This document shows positions 51,530-60,654 of a stretch of DNA of 64,000 nucleotides, piece by piece (within the stretch, counting starts at the first letter, position 1; the number at the start of each line of letters is the position of its first letter). The translations under genes were made by a program, and so were the position numbers. The notes under the pieces are model-generated. The model saw only the letters and a list, made by a program, of their open reading frames with translations, was not told where the DNA came from and ran no database searches. Location: the NCBI GenBank assembly GCA_016125265.1, contig WGMC01000010.1, positions 62,001 through 126,000 on the forward strand, written 5' to 3'. This DNA comes from Planctomycetaceae bacterium. GTDB lineage: Bacteria > Planctomycetota > UBA1135 > GCA-002686595.

Positions 51530-52051
51530 ATGGTGATCGTCAAACGCAAGGAGCTCTCCTTCGCGGAGCGCCTCTACTTGCCGGAGATCTTCCGCGCGCT
51601 GTCGCTGACGTTCCGCAACATGTTCCAGCGGGAGATCACGCGTCAGTACCCGGAAGAGCCCCTGCCCAAAACCGAGGTGACGCGGGGCCAACCGCGCCTC
51701 GTCGAGCTGGAGGAGGGCTCCCTCGCCTGCGTGTCGTGTGGTCTCTGCGAGGCGGCGTGCCCGGCCTACGCGATCACGATCGATGGCGGCGAGACCGAGA
51801 ACTTCATCGAACGCGAGCCCAAGCTGTTCGAGATCGACATGCTGCGCTGCATCCTGTGCGGCTTCTGCGAAGAGGCCTGCCCCAAGGACGCGATCTTCAT
51901 GAGCGACGAGCTCGAACTGGCCGGCTTCACCCGCAAGGGGCTGGTCTACGGCATCGACAAGTTGCGGCGCCCGCGTGCGGCGCTGCAGAAACGCATCGAC
52001 TACGTCTACAGGATCAACGACCGGTGGCGGAATTCCTCTTCTACGCATTGA
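51530..52051 (+). CDS. nuoI: NADH-quinone oxidoreductase subunit I
   Basis: 173 residues; ferredoxin-type subunit with two [4Fe-4S] clusters (N6a, N6b). The ligand sets are CVSCGLCEAACP and CILCGFCEEACP. The N-terminal helix (LPEIFRALSLTFRNMF) lies along the membrane. The C-terminal end overlaps the start of nuoJ by 28 bases. Confidence 0.95.
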   Translation: MVIVKRKELSFAERLYLPEIFRALSLTFRNMFQREITRQYPEEPLPKTEVTRGQPRLVELEEGSLACVSCGLCEAACPAYAITIDGGETENFIEREPKLFEIDMLRCILCGFCEEACPKDAIFMSDELELAGFTRKGLVYGIDKLRRPRAALQKRIDYVYRINDRWRNSSSTH

Positions 52052-52566
52052 GCATCGCCGCGGTGCTGTTCGGCATCGGCGTGATCTCAGCCAAACAGCC
52101 GCTCATGTGCGTGCTGTCGCTGCTCGGCAGCTTCGTGTGCCTCGGGGTGATCTACCTCCTCGCGCAGTTCCAGTTCATGGCCGCCGCGCAGATCCTGGTC
52201 TACGCCGGCGCGATCATGGTGCTGTTCCTGTTCGTCGTGATGTTGCTCGACCTTGGCAACGTGGAGGAACTCAAGGAGAACTCCATGCGCATCCTGGGCA
52301 AGAAGCGCATCACCGTGGCCGTGGTCGTCGCCGGCGGCCTGGCGCTGACGAGTCTCCTCGGCACCCGGGACTCGATGGCGAGCGCCGGACCCGAGCCCGT
52401 GGTCGTGCGGCCGGATGCCTATGACCCGGTGGCCGAGATCGCGACCTTGCTCTTCACCCGCTACCTGCTCGCGTTCGAGGCCGCTGGCCTCCTTCTCGTC
52501 GCTTCCATGGTGGCCGTGATGGTGCTCGCGAAGCGCCAACGCGAGCCGCTCTCGGACCAGCGCTGA
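52024..52566 (+). CDS. nuoJ: NADH-quinone oxidoreductase subunit J
   Basis: 180 residues, five spans. FYALSIAAVLFGIGVISAKQPLMCVLSLLGSF is the N-terminal signature, and AAQILVYAGAIMVLFLFVVML is the conserved third helix with the flexible pi-bulge region of complex I. The GTG at 52024 overlaps nuoI by 28 bases. A C-rich 71-base gap follows before nuoK. Confidence 0.93.
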   Translation: MAEFLFYALSIAAVLFGIGVISAKQPLMCVLSLLGSFVCLGVIYLLAQFQFMAAAQILVYAGAIMVLFLFVVMLLDLGNVEELKENSMRILGKKRITVAVVVAGGLALTSLLGTRDSMASAGPEPVVVRPDAYDPVAEIATLLFTRYLLAFEAAGLLLVASMVAVMVLAKRQREPLSDQR

Positions 52567-52637
52567 GGCAGCCACGCAGCACTCCCGCACCCCCCGCCTC
52601 CCCCGCCGCCCCCCCCACGCCACCCCACACGCACACC

Positions 52638-52958
52638 GTGAACGTCCCCCCCGAACACATGCTTGTGCTCGCCGCGGTCCTCTTTGGACTGGGCGTGCTG
52701 GGTTTCCTCTTGCGCCGCAACGTGATTGTGGTGCTGGCCAGCGTGGAGTTGCTCCTCAACGCCGCCAACCTCAGCTTCCTGGCCGGCGCCCGGATGCACT
52801 CCGGGCCGGACGGCTTCAACCTGCTCGGGCCCGTCTTCGCCGTGTTCGTGATTCTGGTGGCCGCCGCCGAGGCCGCGGTGGGGCTCGCGATCGTGATCGC
52901 TCTGTACCGACTCAAACAAACCGTGCACCTGGACCAGGTGGCCGAGCTCAAGGGCTGA
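52638..52958 (+). CDS. nuoK: NADH-quinone oxidoreductase subunit K
   Basis: 106 residues, three spans, start GTG at 52638. RNVIVVLASVELLLNAANLSFL has the conserved glutamate of the proton path, and FVILVAAAEAAVGLAIVIALYR has the second one. Normal length for NuoK. Confidence 0.95.
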   Translation: MNVPPEHMLVLAAVLFGLGVLGFLLRRNVIVVLASVELLLNAANLSFLAGARMHSGPDGFNLLGPVFAVFVILVAAAEAAVGLAIVIALYRLKQTVHLDQVAELKG

Positions 52959-52977
52959 TCTCTCCCCCCCACCACCC

Positions 52978-55143
52978 ATGGCCCTACTTGCATCGATCGA
53001 GTCCTCCGCGCCGATGGCGACTGAGATGGACCTGCTTTGGTTGTTGCCGCTGCTGCCGCTCTTCGGAGCGGCGTTGTGCGGCGCCCTCTACCTCCTGACC
53101 CTGCGGGAGCGCGCGCGTCTGCGCCCCGCACCGGCGGCGGGTCACGGTAGCCACGGTGGTCACGGCAGCCACGGTGGTCACGGCCGCCACAGTGGTCACG
53201 GCAGCCATAGCGGTCATGGCGACGACCACGACGACCACCACGGCGACGTCCCCGTGCACCACGGGCCCGGTCGCTTCGCGGGATTCGTGGCGTGCGGCGC
53301 CATCGCGGGCACGCTGGTGGTCGCCCTCCTGGGCTTCGTGCGCCTCCTTGGTCTCGACGCACACGACCGGCTGCTCGAATCCAGCGTTTGGCACTGGATC
53401 CAGGCCGGCGACGTGACGATCGACGTCGCCATGCGGCTCGACCCGCTCTCGGCGGTGCTCGCCCTCGTGATCTCGGGCGTGGGCCTTTTGATCCACGTGT
53501 ACTCGACGGGCTACATGAAGAGCGACCCCGGGTACGCGAAGTACTTCGCCTACCTGAACCTCTTCGTGGCGGCGATGTTCGTGCTCGTCCTGTCGAGCAA
53601 CCTGATCGGGCTCTTCGTCGGTTGGGAGGGTGTGGGCCTTTGCTCCTACCTGCTGATCGGCTTCTGGTACAAACTCGGTTGGCCCGCCGAGGCCGGCCAG
53701 AAGGCGTTCGTGGTCAACCGCATCGGGGACGCGATGTTCCTGGTGGGCTCGTTCCTCCTCGTCTCGCTCTTCGGCACGCTCGACCTCGGCGAGATCGGCG
53801 CCGGTGTCAGCGGGATGCTGGCGGACGACGCAAGCCGCACAAAGCTGATCGCCGCGGCCCTGCTGCTGTTCGGCGGCGCCTGCGGCAAGAGCGCGCAACT
53901 GCCGCTCTTCACCTGGCTGCCGGACGCCATGGCCGGCCCCACGCCGGTTTCGGCCCTGATCCACGCGGCGACCATGGTGACGGCGGGTGTGTACCTCGTG
54001 GTGCGCCTCAACCCGCTGTTCGCGTTCAGCGAGACGGTGCTCTTGACCATCGGCGTCGTCGGAGCGGCGACGGCCTTCGTCGGCGCCACGTCGGCGATCT
54101 TTCAGCGCGACATCAAGAAGGTGCTGGCGTACTCCACGGTCAGCCAACTCGGTTTCATGTTCCTGGCGCTGTCTGTCGGCGCCTGGTACTCGGCCGTGTT
54201 CCACCTCGTTACCCACGCCTTCTTCAAGGGGCTCCTGTTCCTCGGTGCGGGCAGTGTGATCCACGGCATGCACCACGAGCAGGACATGCTCAAGATGGGC
54301 GGCCTGCGCCGCCACATGCCGACGACGTTCAAGACGTTCCTGGCGGGCTCCGCGGCCCTTTCTGGGCTGCCGTTGATGTCGGGGTACTTCTCGAAGGACG
54401 AGATCCTTGCGTACACCTTCGGCATGGGCAGCGACGTGAACCCGCTTTGGTTCGTGCTGTGGGGTGTCGGCGTCGTGACGGCGATGCTGACCGCGTTCTA
54501 CACCTGGCGCATGGTCGCGCTGACGTTCTTTGGAACGGAACGCTTCGACGTCGCCAAGGTGCACCCCCACGAGTCGCCCAAGTCGATGACACTTCCGCTG
54601 GTGGTGCTGGCCATCGCGTCGGTGCTCGGCGGCCTGCTCGGCATCCCCGGCCTGCTGCCCAAGATGCACGCCATCAAGAACTGGCTGCACCCGATGCTCG
54701 AGGGCGGCGAGGAGTTGTACCAGGCCACGTTCGGGCGGTTGCCGGGTGTGGACCACACTGCGGAGGCGATCCTGTTGCTCGTCGGCGCGGCCATCGGCCT
54801 GGGTTTTTCGCACCTTGGATTCCGCCGCTACACCTCAGGGCCGCAGCCCGACACGGCCTTCCAGAGCAAACGCCCCGCGCTGTTCGGCTTCCTGTCGAAT
54901 GCGTGGCGCATCGACCGCGTGTACCACGACTGGATCGTGCAGCCCATCAAGCTGCTGGCCTTTCTGATCTACGTGCTCGTGGACCAGTTCGTGATCGACG
55001 GCGCCGTCAACGGCTCCGCCGCCCTGGCCCGTGGCACCGCGGCCCACGTGCGCCGCTTCACGGATGGCAGTCTGAAGGGATACGCCCTGTGGATGGGTGT
55101 CGGTGCGGTTGTGCTCGCCTTGGCGGGCCTCATCCTTGAGTAA
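52978..55143 (+). CDS. nuoL: NADH-quinone oxidoreductase subunit L with a histidine-rich insert
   Basis: 721 residues; antiporter-like proton-pumping subunit, with about 16 spans and the long lateral helix at the C-terminus. SAQLPLFTWLPDAMAGPTPVSALIHAATMVTAGVYL is the core motif with the key lysine/glutamate system. After the first span a hydrophilic loop (about residues 54-96) has 14 histidines in a HxG-type period; this is not part of normal NuoL and could bind metal. ATG at 52978 was kept; in-frame Met13 or Met17 are alternatives. nuoM begins 60 bases downstream. Confidence 0.95.
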   Translation: MALLASIESSAPMATEMDLLWLLPLLPLFGAALCGALYLLTLRERARLRPAPAAGHGSHGGHGSHGGHGRHSGHGSHSGHGDDHDDHHGDVPVHHGPGRFAGFVACGAIAGTLVVALLGFVRLLGLDAHDRLLESSVWHWIQAGDVTIDVAMRLDPLSAVLALVISGVGLLIHVYSTGYMKSDPGYAKYFAYLNLFVAAMFVLVLSSNLIGLFVGWEGVGLCSYLLIGFWYKLGWPAEAGQKAFVVNRIGDAMFLVGSFLLVSLFGTLDLGEIGAGVSGMLADDASRTKLIAAALLLFGGACGKSAQLPLFTWLPDAMAGPTPVSALIHAATMVTAGVYLVVRLNPLFAFSETVLLTIGVVGAATAFVGATSAIFQRDIKKVLAYSTVSQLGFMFLALSVGAWYSAVFHLVTHAFFKGLLFLGAGSVIHGMHHEQDMLKMGGLRRHMPTTFKTFLAGSAALSGLPLMSGYFSKDEILAYTFGMGSDVNPLWFVLWGVGVVTAMLTAFYTWRMVALTFFGTERFDVAKVHPHESPKSMTLPLVVLAIASVLGGLLGIPGLLPKMHAIKNWLHPMLEGGEELYQATFGRLPGVDHTAEAILLLVGAAIGLGFSHLGFRRYTSGPQPDTAFQSKRPALFGFLSNAWRIDRVYHDWIVQPIKLLAFLIYVLVDQFVIDGAVNGSAALARGTAAHVRRFTDGSLKGYALWMGVGAVVLALAGLILE
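53143..53262 (+). repeat. Tandem repeat encoding the His-rich loop of NuoL
   Basis: Short near-identical units (CACGGTAGCCACGGTGGT and variants, nine-base sub-period) repeat from 53143 to about 53220, then GACGACCACGACGACCACCAC-like sequence. In protein, His recurs every third residue at 56-80, followed by more at 84-95. The frame is kept. The pattern could expand or shrink by slippage. Confidence 0.85.
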
Positions 55144-55203
55144 ACGCGGTCCTCGAAGCGTGGTCCTCGAAGCTCCGTTCTCGAGTAACAGAATCTCCCC
55201 CCA

Positions 55204-56760
55204 ATGCTCACCCTGCTGACGTTCCTGCCCCTGCTCGGGGCCCTGGCCCTCCTGCTCGTGCCCGCCGAGCGGGTGGCGCTCCTGCGCCAGGTGGCACTCG
55301 CCACCACGGGTCTCGTGGCCGCCCTGGGTCTGGCGCTGTGGTTCCGTTTCGACGGGACCCAGGCCGCGGCCCAGATGATGACCTCGGCCAAGTGGTTCAC
55401 GATCCCCGGCACGGCGGTCGACGCCGGCTTCACCCTCGGTGTGGACGGCATCTCGCTGCTGATGGTGGCGCTGACGGCGCTCCTGATGCCGATCGTGATC
55501 CTGTCGACGTACGACCACATCGGCAAGCGGGTGAAGGAGTTCCTCGTGTGGATGCTGGTCATGGAGACCGGCATGCTCGGGGTGTTCCTGTCGCTGGACC
55601 TGGTGCTGTTCTACGTCTTCTGGGAAGTCAGCCTGATCCCGCTTTACTTCATTGTCGGCATCTGGGGCGGCGAGCGGCGCCTCTACGCGACGATCAAGTT
55701 CTTCCTCTACACCATGGCAGGCAGCCTGGTGATGTTGGTCGGCATCATCTACCTCGTCTACCACCTGCAAACGACCAACGTGCCCGCCATCGTGCAGGGC
55801 GCGAGCAGCCTGCCCTTCGACGTGCAGACGCTGCTGTTCTTCGCGTTTGCCCTGTCGTTTGCGATCAAGGTGCCGGTCCTGCCGTTCCACACGTGGCTGG
55901 CCGACGCGCACACCGAGGCCCCCACTTCGGGGTCGGTGCTGCTGGCGGGTGTGCTCCTGAAGATGGGCACCTACGGCCTCCTGCGTTTTGGCGTCGAGAT
56001 CTTTCCCGGCGTCAGCCTGCACTACGCCTGGGTGTTCATGGCACTCGGCGCCATCGGCATCGTCTACGGGGCGTTCCTGGCGATGGCCCAGAGCGACCTG
56101 AAGCGCCTGATCGCCTGTTCGTCCGTCAGCCACCTGGGTTTCGTGGTGCTCGGCCTCTTCGCGCTCAACGAGTCGGGCCTGCGCGGCAGCGTGCTGCAGA
56201 TGGTCAACCACGGCATCTCGACGGGCCTCTTGTTCCTTCTGGTCGGCATGATCTACGAGCGCCGCCACACGCGGCAGATCGACCAGTTCGGCGGCATCGC
56301 CGCGTCGATGCCGATCTTCGCGCTCTGCTTTGTGGTCGCCGTGCTCTCGAGTGTGGGCCTGCCCGGACTCAACGGCTTCGTCGGCGAGTACATGATCCTG
56401 TTGGGTGCGTTCCTCGCCGAACCCGTATGGGGCGCCATCGGTGTGACCGGCGTGATCTTCGGCGCGGTGTACCTGCTGTCCGCCACCCGCCGCGTGCTGT
56501 TCGGCGCGATCCACCACGCGGAGAACCGCCACCTGCCCGACGCGACGGGTCGCGAGCTCGCGATGCTCGTGCCGATGCTCGCGTTCACCGTTTGGATCGG
56601 CATCCAGCCCGGTACCTTCCTCGGTCCGGTGACCGCCAGCCTGGACGCGCTCCAGGTGCGCATCGACGACGCACGTGAGGTGCGCGCGGCGGCCCTGCAC
56701 ACACCGGCGTCCCAAGCGCCCCGGCCCGAACGGCCCCAGACCGAGGCCCTCCCGCGATGA
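55204..56760 (+). CDS. nuoM: NADH-quinone oxidoreductase subunit M
   Basis: 518 residues; antiporter-like subunit with about 14 spans. FYVFWEVSLIPLYFIVGIWGG carries the conserved glutamate; AIKVPVLPFHTWLADAHTEAPTSGSVLLAGVLLKMG is the channel motif; SSVSHLGFVVLGLFAL is a third. The C-terminus is polar. Its stop overlaps nuoN (ATGA). Confidence 0.96.
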   Translation: MLTLLTFLPLLGALALLLVPAERVALLRQVALATTGLVAALGLALWFRFDGTQAAAQMMTSAKWFTIPGTAVDAGFTLGVDGISLLMVALTALLMPIVILSTYDHIGKRVKEFLVWMLVMETGMLGVFLSLDLVLFYVFWEVSLIPLYFIVGIWGGERRLYATIKFFLYTMAGSLVMLVGIIYLVYHLQTTNVPAIVQGASSLPFDVQTLLFFAFALSFAIKVPVLPFHTWLADAHTEAPTSGSVLLAGVLLKMGTYGLLRFGVEIFPGVSLHYAWVFMALGAIGIVYGAFLAMAQSDLKRLIACSSVSHLGFVVLGLFALNESGLRGSVLQMVNHGISTGLLFLLVGMIYERRHTRQIDQFGGIAASMPIFALCFVVAVLSSVGLPGLNGFVGEYMILLGAFLAEPVWGAIGVTGVIFGAVYLLSATRRVLFGAIHHAENRHLPDATGRELAMLVPMLAFTVWIGIQPGTFLGPVTASLDALQVRIDDAREVRAAALHTPASQAPRPERPQTEALPR

Positions 56761-58253
56761 TCCCCCAGGCAAGCTCCCCCCAATCGATGGCTTCCACGGA
56801 CTTGAGCGATCTCTTCGCACGCACCTTCGCGGACGGGGCCTGGCTCGACGCCATGGGGCCCATGATCGCCCTCGCGGTGGGCGCTCTGGCGGTTCTGCTG
56901 GCGGACATCTCGAAACCCCTCCGCGCGCTGCGCCCGGTGTTCCTGCTCGGCGGCATGGCGGTGAGCGCCGGCCTGCTGGTGGCCCAGCTTTCGCACGAGC
57001 CCGGCCTGGTGCTCGACGGCACGCTGCTCGCCAACCGCACCACGGCCCTTTGGGGGCTGCTGTTCGTGGGCGCCACGCTGCTCGCGTGGATCTATTCGCT
57101 CGGGTACTACCGCGGCGAAGAGGGCCGCCTCACGGGCGAACACGACTTCCTGATGATGGTCACCCCCATCGGCATGATGCTGATGGTCGGCGCGCAGGAC
57201 CTTTTGATCTTCTTCGTGGGCCTCGAACTGCTTTCGATCCCCCTCTACGCCCTGGCGGCCTTCCAGCGCGCGCGCGCCGTTTCGGTCGAAGCGGGCATCA
57301 AGTACTTCCTGCTCGGCACGTTTGCGACCGGTCTGTTGCTCTACGGCACGTCGCTGCTCTATGCAGCTGAGGGCACCCTCTCGATCGCGGAGTTGACCAA
57401 GATGCCGCCCACCGGCGGTCTCGCGCTGACCGGCGTGGCCCTGATCGCCGCAGCGGTGTTCTTCAAGGTCTCCGTGTTCCCGTTCCACCTCTGGGTGCCG
57501 GACGTGTACCAGGGCAGCCCCACGCCGGTGACCGCGCTGATGAGCACGGGCACCAAGGCCGCGGCGTTCGGTTTCCTGATCGGCGCGGCGTTCCTGATGC
57601 CCCCGGAGGCGGCCATCGTCGTGGCCGTGATCGCGCTCGTGACGATGGCGATCGGCAACCTGGGCGCCCTCGCCCAGGAAGACCTGAAGCGCATGCTCGC
57701 GTACTCGGGCATTTCGCATGCCGGAACCCTGCTGCTCGTCGTTGCGGGCCTGCTGCGCATCGGCACCCCGGACGCCGCGCACCAGGCCATGAACGCGGCG
57801 TTCTTCTACATGGGCGCGTACGTGTTCAGCGCGACCGGTGCGTTCGGACTCCTCGCGCTGCTCGAGAACGACGGCGGCCGTTTCACGCGCATCACCTCGC
57901 TGCGCGGCCTCGCGAAGTCCCGCCCCGGCGCGGCGGCGGCGATGGCCCTCTTCCTCCTGTCCCTGGGCGGCATCCCCGCGACCGGCGGTTTCTTCGGCAA
58001 ATGGTTCGTGTTCGCCGTCCTGGTCGAAGCGGACATGATCGCGGTCGCCGTGATCGGAGCGCTGCTGTCGGTCGTGGCCCTCGGCTACTACCTGAAGGTG
58101 ATCGTGGCGCTCTACATGCAGCCCGCGCCGGAAGGCGAACTGCCGCCGCGCACCGTGCGCCCGCTGACCGCCGGCATCGCGACGATCGTGTGTGTGACCG
58201 GCACACTGGTGATGGGCATCCTGCCGCAGTTCGTGACGCGCCTCCTGCCCTGA
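56757..58253 (+). CDS. nuoN: NADH-quinone oxidoreductase subunit N
   Basis: 498 residues; third antiporter-like subunit. FFVGLELLSIPLYALAAFQR and FKVSVFPFHLWVPDVYQGSPTPVTALMSTGTKAAAF are the conserved motifs; RMLAYSGISHAGTLLLVVAGL and LSLGGIPATGGFFGKWFVF follow. Last gene of the operon; a hairpin with a short T-run lies 17 bases after the stop. Confidence 0.96.
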   Translation: MIPQASSPQSMASTDLSDLFARTFADGAWLDAMGPMIALAVGALAVLLADISKPLRALRPVFLLGGMAVSAGLLVAQLSHEPGLVLDGTLLANRTTALWGLLFVGATLLAWIYSLGYYRGEEGRLTGEHDFLMMVTPIGMMLMVGAQDLLIFFVGLELLSIPLYALAAFQRARAVSVEAGIKYFLLGTFATGLLLYGTSLLYAAEGTLSIAELTKMPPTGGLALTGVALIAAAVFFKVSVFPFHLWVPDVYQGSPTPVTALMSTGTKAAAFGFLIGAAFLMPPEAAIVVAVIALVTMAIGNLGALAQEDLKRMLAYSGISHAGTLLLVVAGLLRIGTPDAAHQAMNAAFFYMGAYVFSATGAFGLLALLENDGGRFTRITSLRGLAKSRPGAAAAMALFLLSLGGIPATGGFFGKWFVFAVLVEADMIAVAVIGALLSVVALGYYLKVIVALYMQPAPEGELPPRTVRPLTAGIATIVCVTGTLVMGILPQFVTRLLP

Positions 58254-58269
58254 GCCTGGCCGGTTGGAC

Positions 58270-58314
58270 GCCGCACCGCCCAGATGCGCGGTGCGGCGCC
58301 ACCGCGCCGCTTTT
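58270..58314 (+). terminator. Probable terminator of the nuo operon
   Basis: GCCGCACCGC at 58270-58279 pairs perfectly with GCGGTGCGGC at 58288-58297 (11 pairs if one flanking base pair is added), with an 8-base loop. TTTT follows at 58311-58314, rather far from the stem, so efficiency is uncertain. Confidence 0.55.
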
Positions 58315-58405
58315 CTACGCGGGGTGCGACGCGCTTGCGCCCTTGGCCGCGGCTCCGCGGTGGGCGGAACGAGTCTCGCCCACCGGTCGCGCGGCACACA
58401 TTGCC

Positions 58406-58434
58406 TTGACCGATTCCGCACGTGCGCCTAGGCT
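58406..58434 (+). promoter_or_regulatory. Candidate sigma-70-type promoter of the restriction locus
   Basis: TTGACC at 58406-58411 and TAGGCT at 58429-58434 are separated by exactly 17 bases. The first hsd gene starts about 170 bases on. The remainder of the gap between nuoN and hsdM holds nothing else recognisable. Confidence 0.4.
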
Positions 58435-58604
58435 TCGCCAGCCGGATGCCTGCACGTCGCAACTCCACCTCTTCCGCTGGTCCTTCCCCCAGCGACGCTA
58501 ACCCAGCGAGCGCGGAGTCCCGCTCCGTCGGCACCCTGGCCGGTGGCCCCGACCTTTCCCCCCGCGGCGCCCCGCCCGAGGGGCTCCCCCACATTCGCCC
58601 CCCC

Positions 58605-60654
58605 ATGGAACAAGGCCAGCTCCACTGGATCGCCAACTTCATTTGGGGCATCGCCGACGACGTGCTGCGCGACCTCTACGTGCGCGGCAAGTACCGGGAC
58701 GTCAATCCTGCCCATGACCGTGCTGCGCCGGTTGGACGCGGTGCTCGAGCCCACCAAAGCGGCGGTGCTCGACATGAGGGCCTCCCTCGATAAGGCCAAG
58801 GTCTCGAATCAGGACGCCGCCCTGCGCAAGGCTGCGGGCCAGGCCTTCTACAACACGTCGAAGTTCACGCTGCGCGATCTCAAGGCGCGCACCAACCAGC
58901 AGCAGCTCAAGGCCGACTTCGAGGCCTATCTGGACGGCTTCTCCCCCAACGTCCAGGACATCCTCGAGAACTTCGAGTTCCGCAACCAGATCCCGCGGCT
59001 CTCCAAGGCCGATGCGCTCGGCACGCTGATCGAGAAGCTCCTGTCGCCCGACATCAACCTGAGTCCGAACCCAGTCAAGAACGGCGACGGCTCGGTCAAA
59101 CACCCCGGCCTCGACAACCACGGCATGGGCACCGTGTTCGAAGAGTTGGTGCGCCGGTTCAACGAGGAGAACAACGAGGAGGCAGGCGAACACTGGACGC
59201 CGCGGGATGCCGTGCGGCTGATGACACGGCTCATGTTCCTGCCCATCGCCGACCAGATCGAATCGGGCACGTACCTCCTGTACGACGGTTCCTGTGGCAC
59301 CGGCGGGATGCTGACCGTGGCCGAAGAGACCCTCCAGGAACTCGCCGCGGCCCACGGCAAAGAGGTAGCCACCCACCTCTACGGCCAGGAAGTCAACGCC
59401 GAGACCTACGCCATCTGCAAGGCGGACCTCTTGCTCAAGGGTGACGGTCAGGCCGCGGACAACATCGTCGGCGGCCCCGAGCACTCGACCCTCGCCAACG
59501 ACGCCTTCCCGGCCCGCGAGTTCGACTTCATGCTCTCGAACCCGCCCTACGGCAAGAGCTGGAAGAGCGACCTGGAGCGCATGGGCGGCAAGGACGGCCT
59601 CAAGGACCCGCGCTTTCGCATCCCACACGCAGGCGACCCCGAGTTCTCGCTCATCACCCGCACCAGCGACGGCCAGATGCTGTTCCTGGCCAACATGCTC
59701 TCGAAGATGAAGCACGGCGCCGGCCAGGGCAGGGGCCTCGGCAGCCGCATCGCCGAGGTGCACAACGGCAGCTCGCTCTTCACCGACGACGCAGGCCAGG
59801 GCGAGAGCAACATCCGCCGCTGGATCCTCGAGAACGACTGGCTCGAGGCCATCGTCGCCCTGCCGCTCAACATGTTCTACAACACCGGCATCGCCACCTA
59901 CATCTGGGTGCTGACAAACCGAAAGCCAGCGCCCAGGAAGGGCAAGGTCCAACTCATCGACGCCACCCAGTGGTTCAAGCCCCTGCGCAAGAACCTCGGC
60001 AAGAAGAACTGCGAGCTCTCCGACGAGGACATCCACCGCATCTGCGACACGTTCCTCCGCTTGGAAGAGACCGAGCAGTCGAAGATCTTCCCGAACGCCG
60101 CCTTTGGCTACTGGAAGGTCACTGTCGAGCGCCCTCTGCGCCTGAAAGGGATCGCCCCCGAGCGCACCTACACGCCGAAGGAGATCAAGGCGCTCAAAGA
60201 GACGGCCGAACGCGCGGACGACGCCCCGCCGGTCCTCAAGAAGATCCACAAGAAGGGCACCGCGGCCGATCCACTGCGCGGCCTCTTCGAGACCACGATC
60301 GGCGGTAAACCCGCCGTGGTCGAGTACGAGCCCGACCCCGACCTGCGCGACACCGAACAAGTCCCCCTGCTCGAAGAAGGCGGCATCGAAACCTTCCTTC
60401 GCCGCGAGGTCCTCCCCCACGCCGCCGACGCCTGGTACCTGCCCGACAGCGTCAAGACCGGCTACGAAATCAGCTTCACCCGCTACTTCTACAAGCCCCA
60501 GCCCCTGCGCACCCTAGACGAAATCCGCGCTGACATCATGCCTTTGCCGAAGGGGAATTGGAAGCCGCGGCAACCTGTGCAAATTTTGCCCAGGTTCGCC
60601 AGGAGGGCTCGCGCACCGTCAGCCGGGACGTCGAGCACTACAACCTGGACGTGA
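58605..60654 (+). pseudogene. hsdM: Type I restriction-modification DNA methyltransferase subunit, frameshifted and C-terminally altered
   Basis: Translation from ATG 58605 gives a normal HsdM start (LHWIANFIWGIADDVLRDLYVRGKYRDV). One extra A at 58704-58705 then shifts the frame; the continuation (ILPMTVLRRLDAVLEPTK) is in the next frame up to the end. The methylase core is intact: YDGSCGTGGML (AdoMet-binding) and NPPYGKSW (catalytic NPPY). At the 3' end the similarity stops abruptly after LRTLDEIRADIM near 60540, and the last 38 codons are out-of-frame rhuM sequence. So the gene has a frameshift and has lost roughly its last 20 codons. Start-codon re-use downstream of the shift would give a product without the first ~37 residues. 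Probably inactive, unless the frameshift is a sequencing error. Confidence 0.85.

Noticed and set aside
53143-53262. Regular short repeats suggesting a CRISPR array
   Set aside because: Units are 9-18 bases without unique spacers, they keep the nuoL frame and encode a His-rich loop. No cas genes are present.
58605-58800. Programmed frameshift in hsdM
   Set aside because: No slippery heptamer or stimulatory hairpin is seen at the site, and other lesions in the locus point to decay or error.
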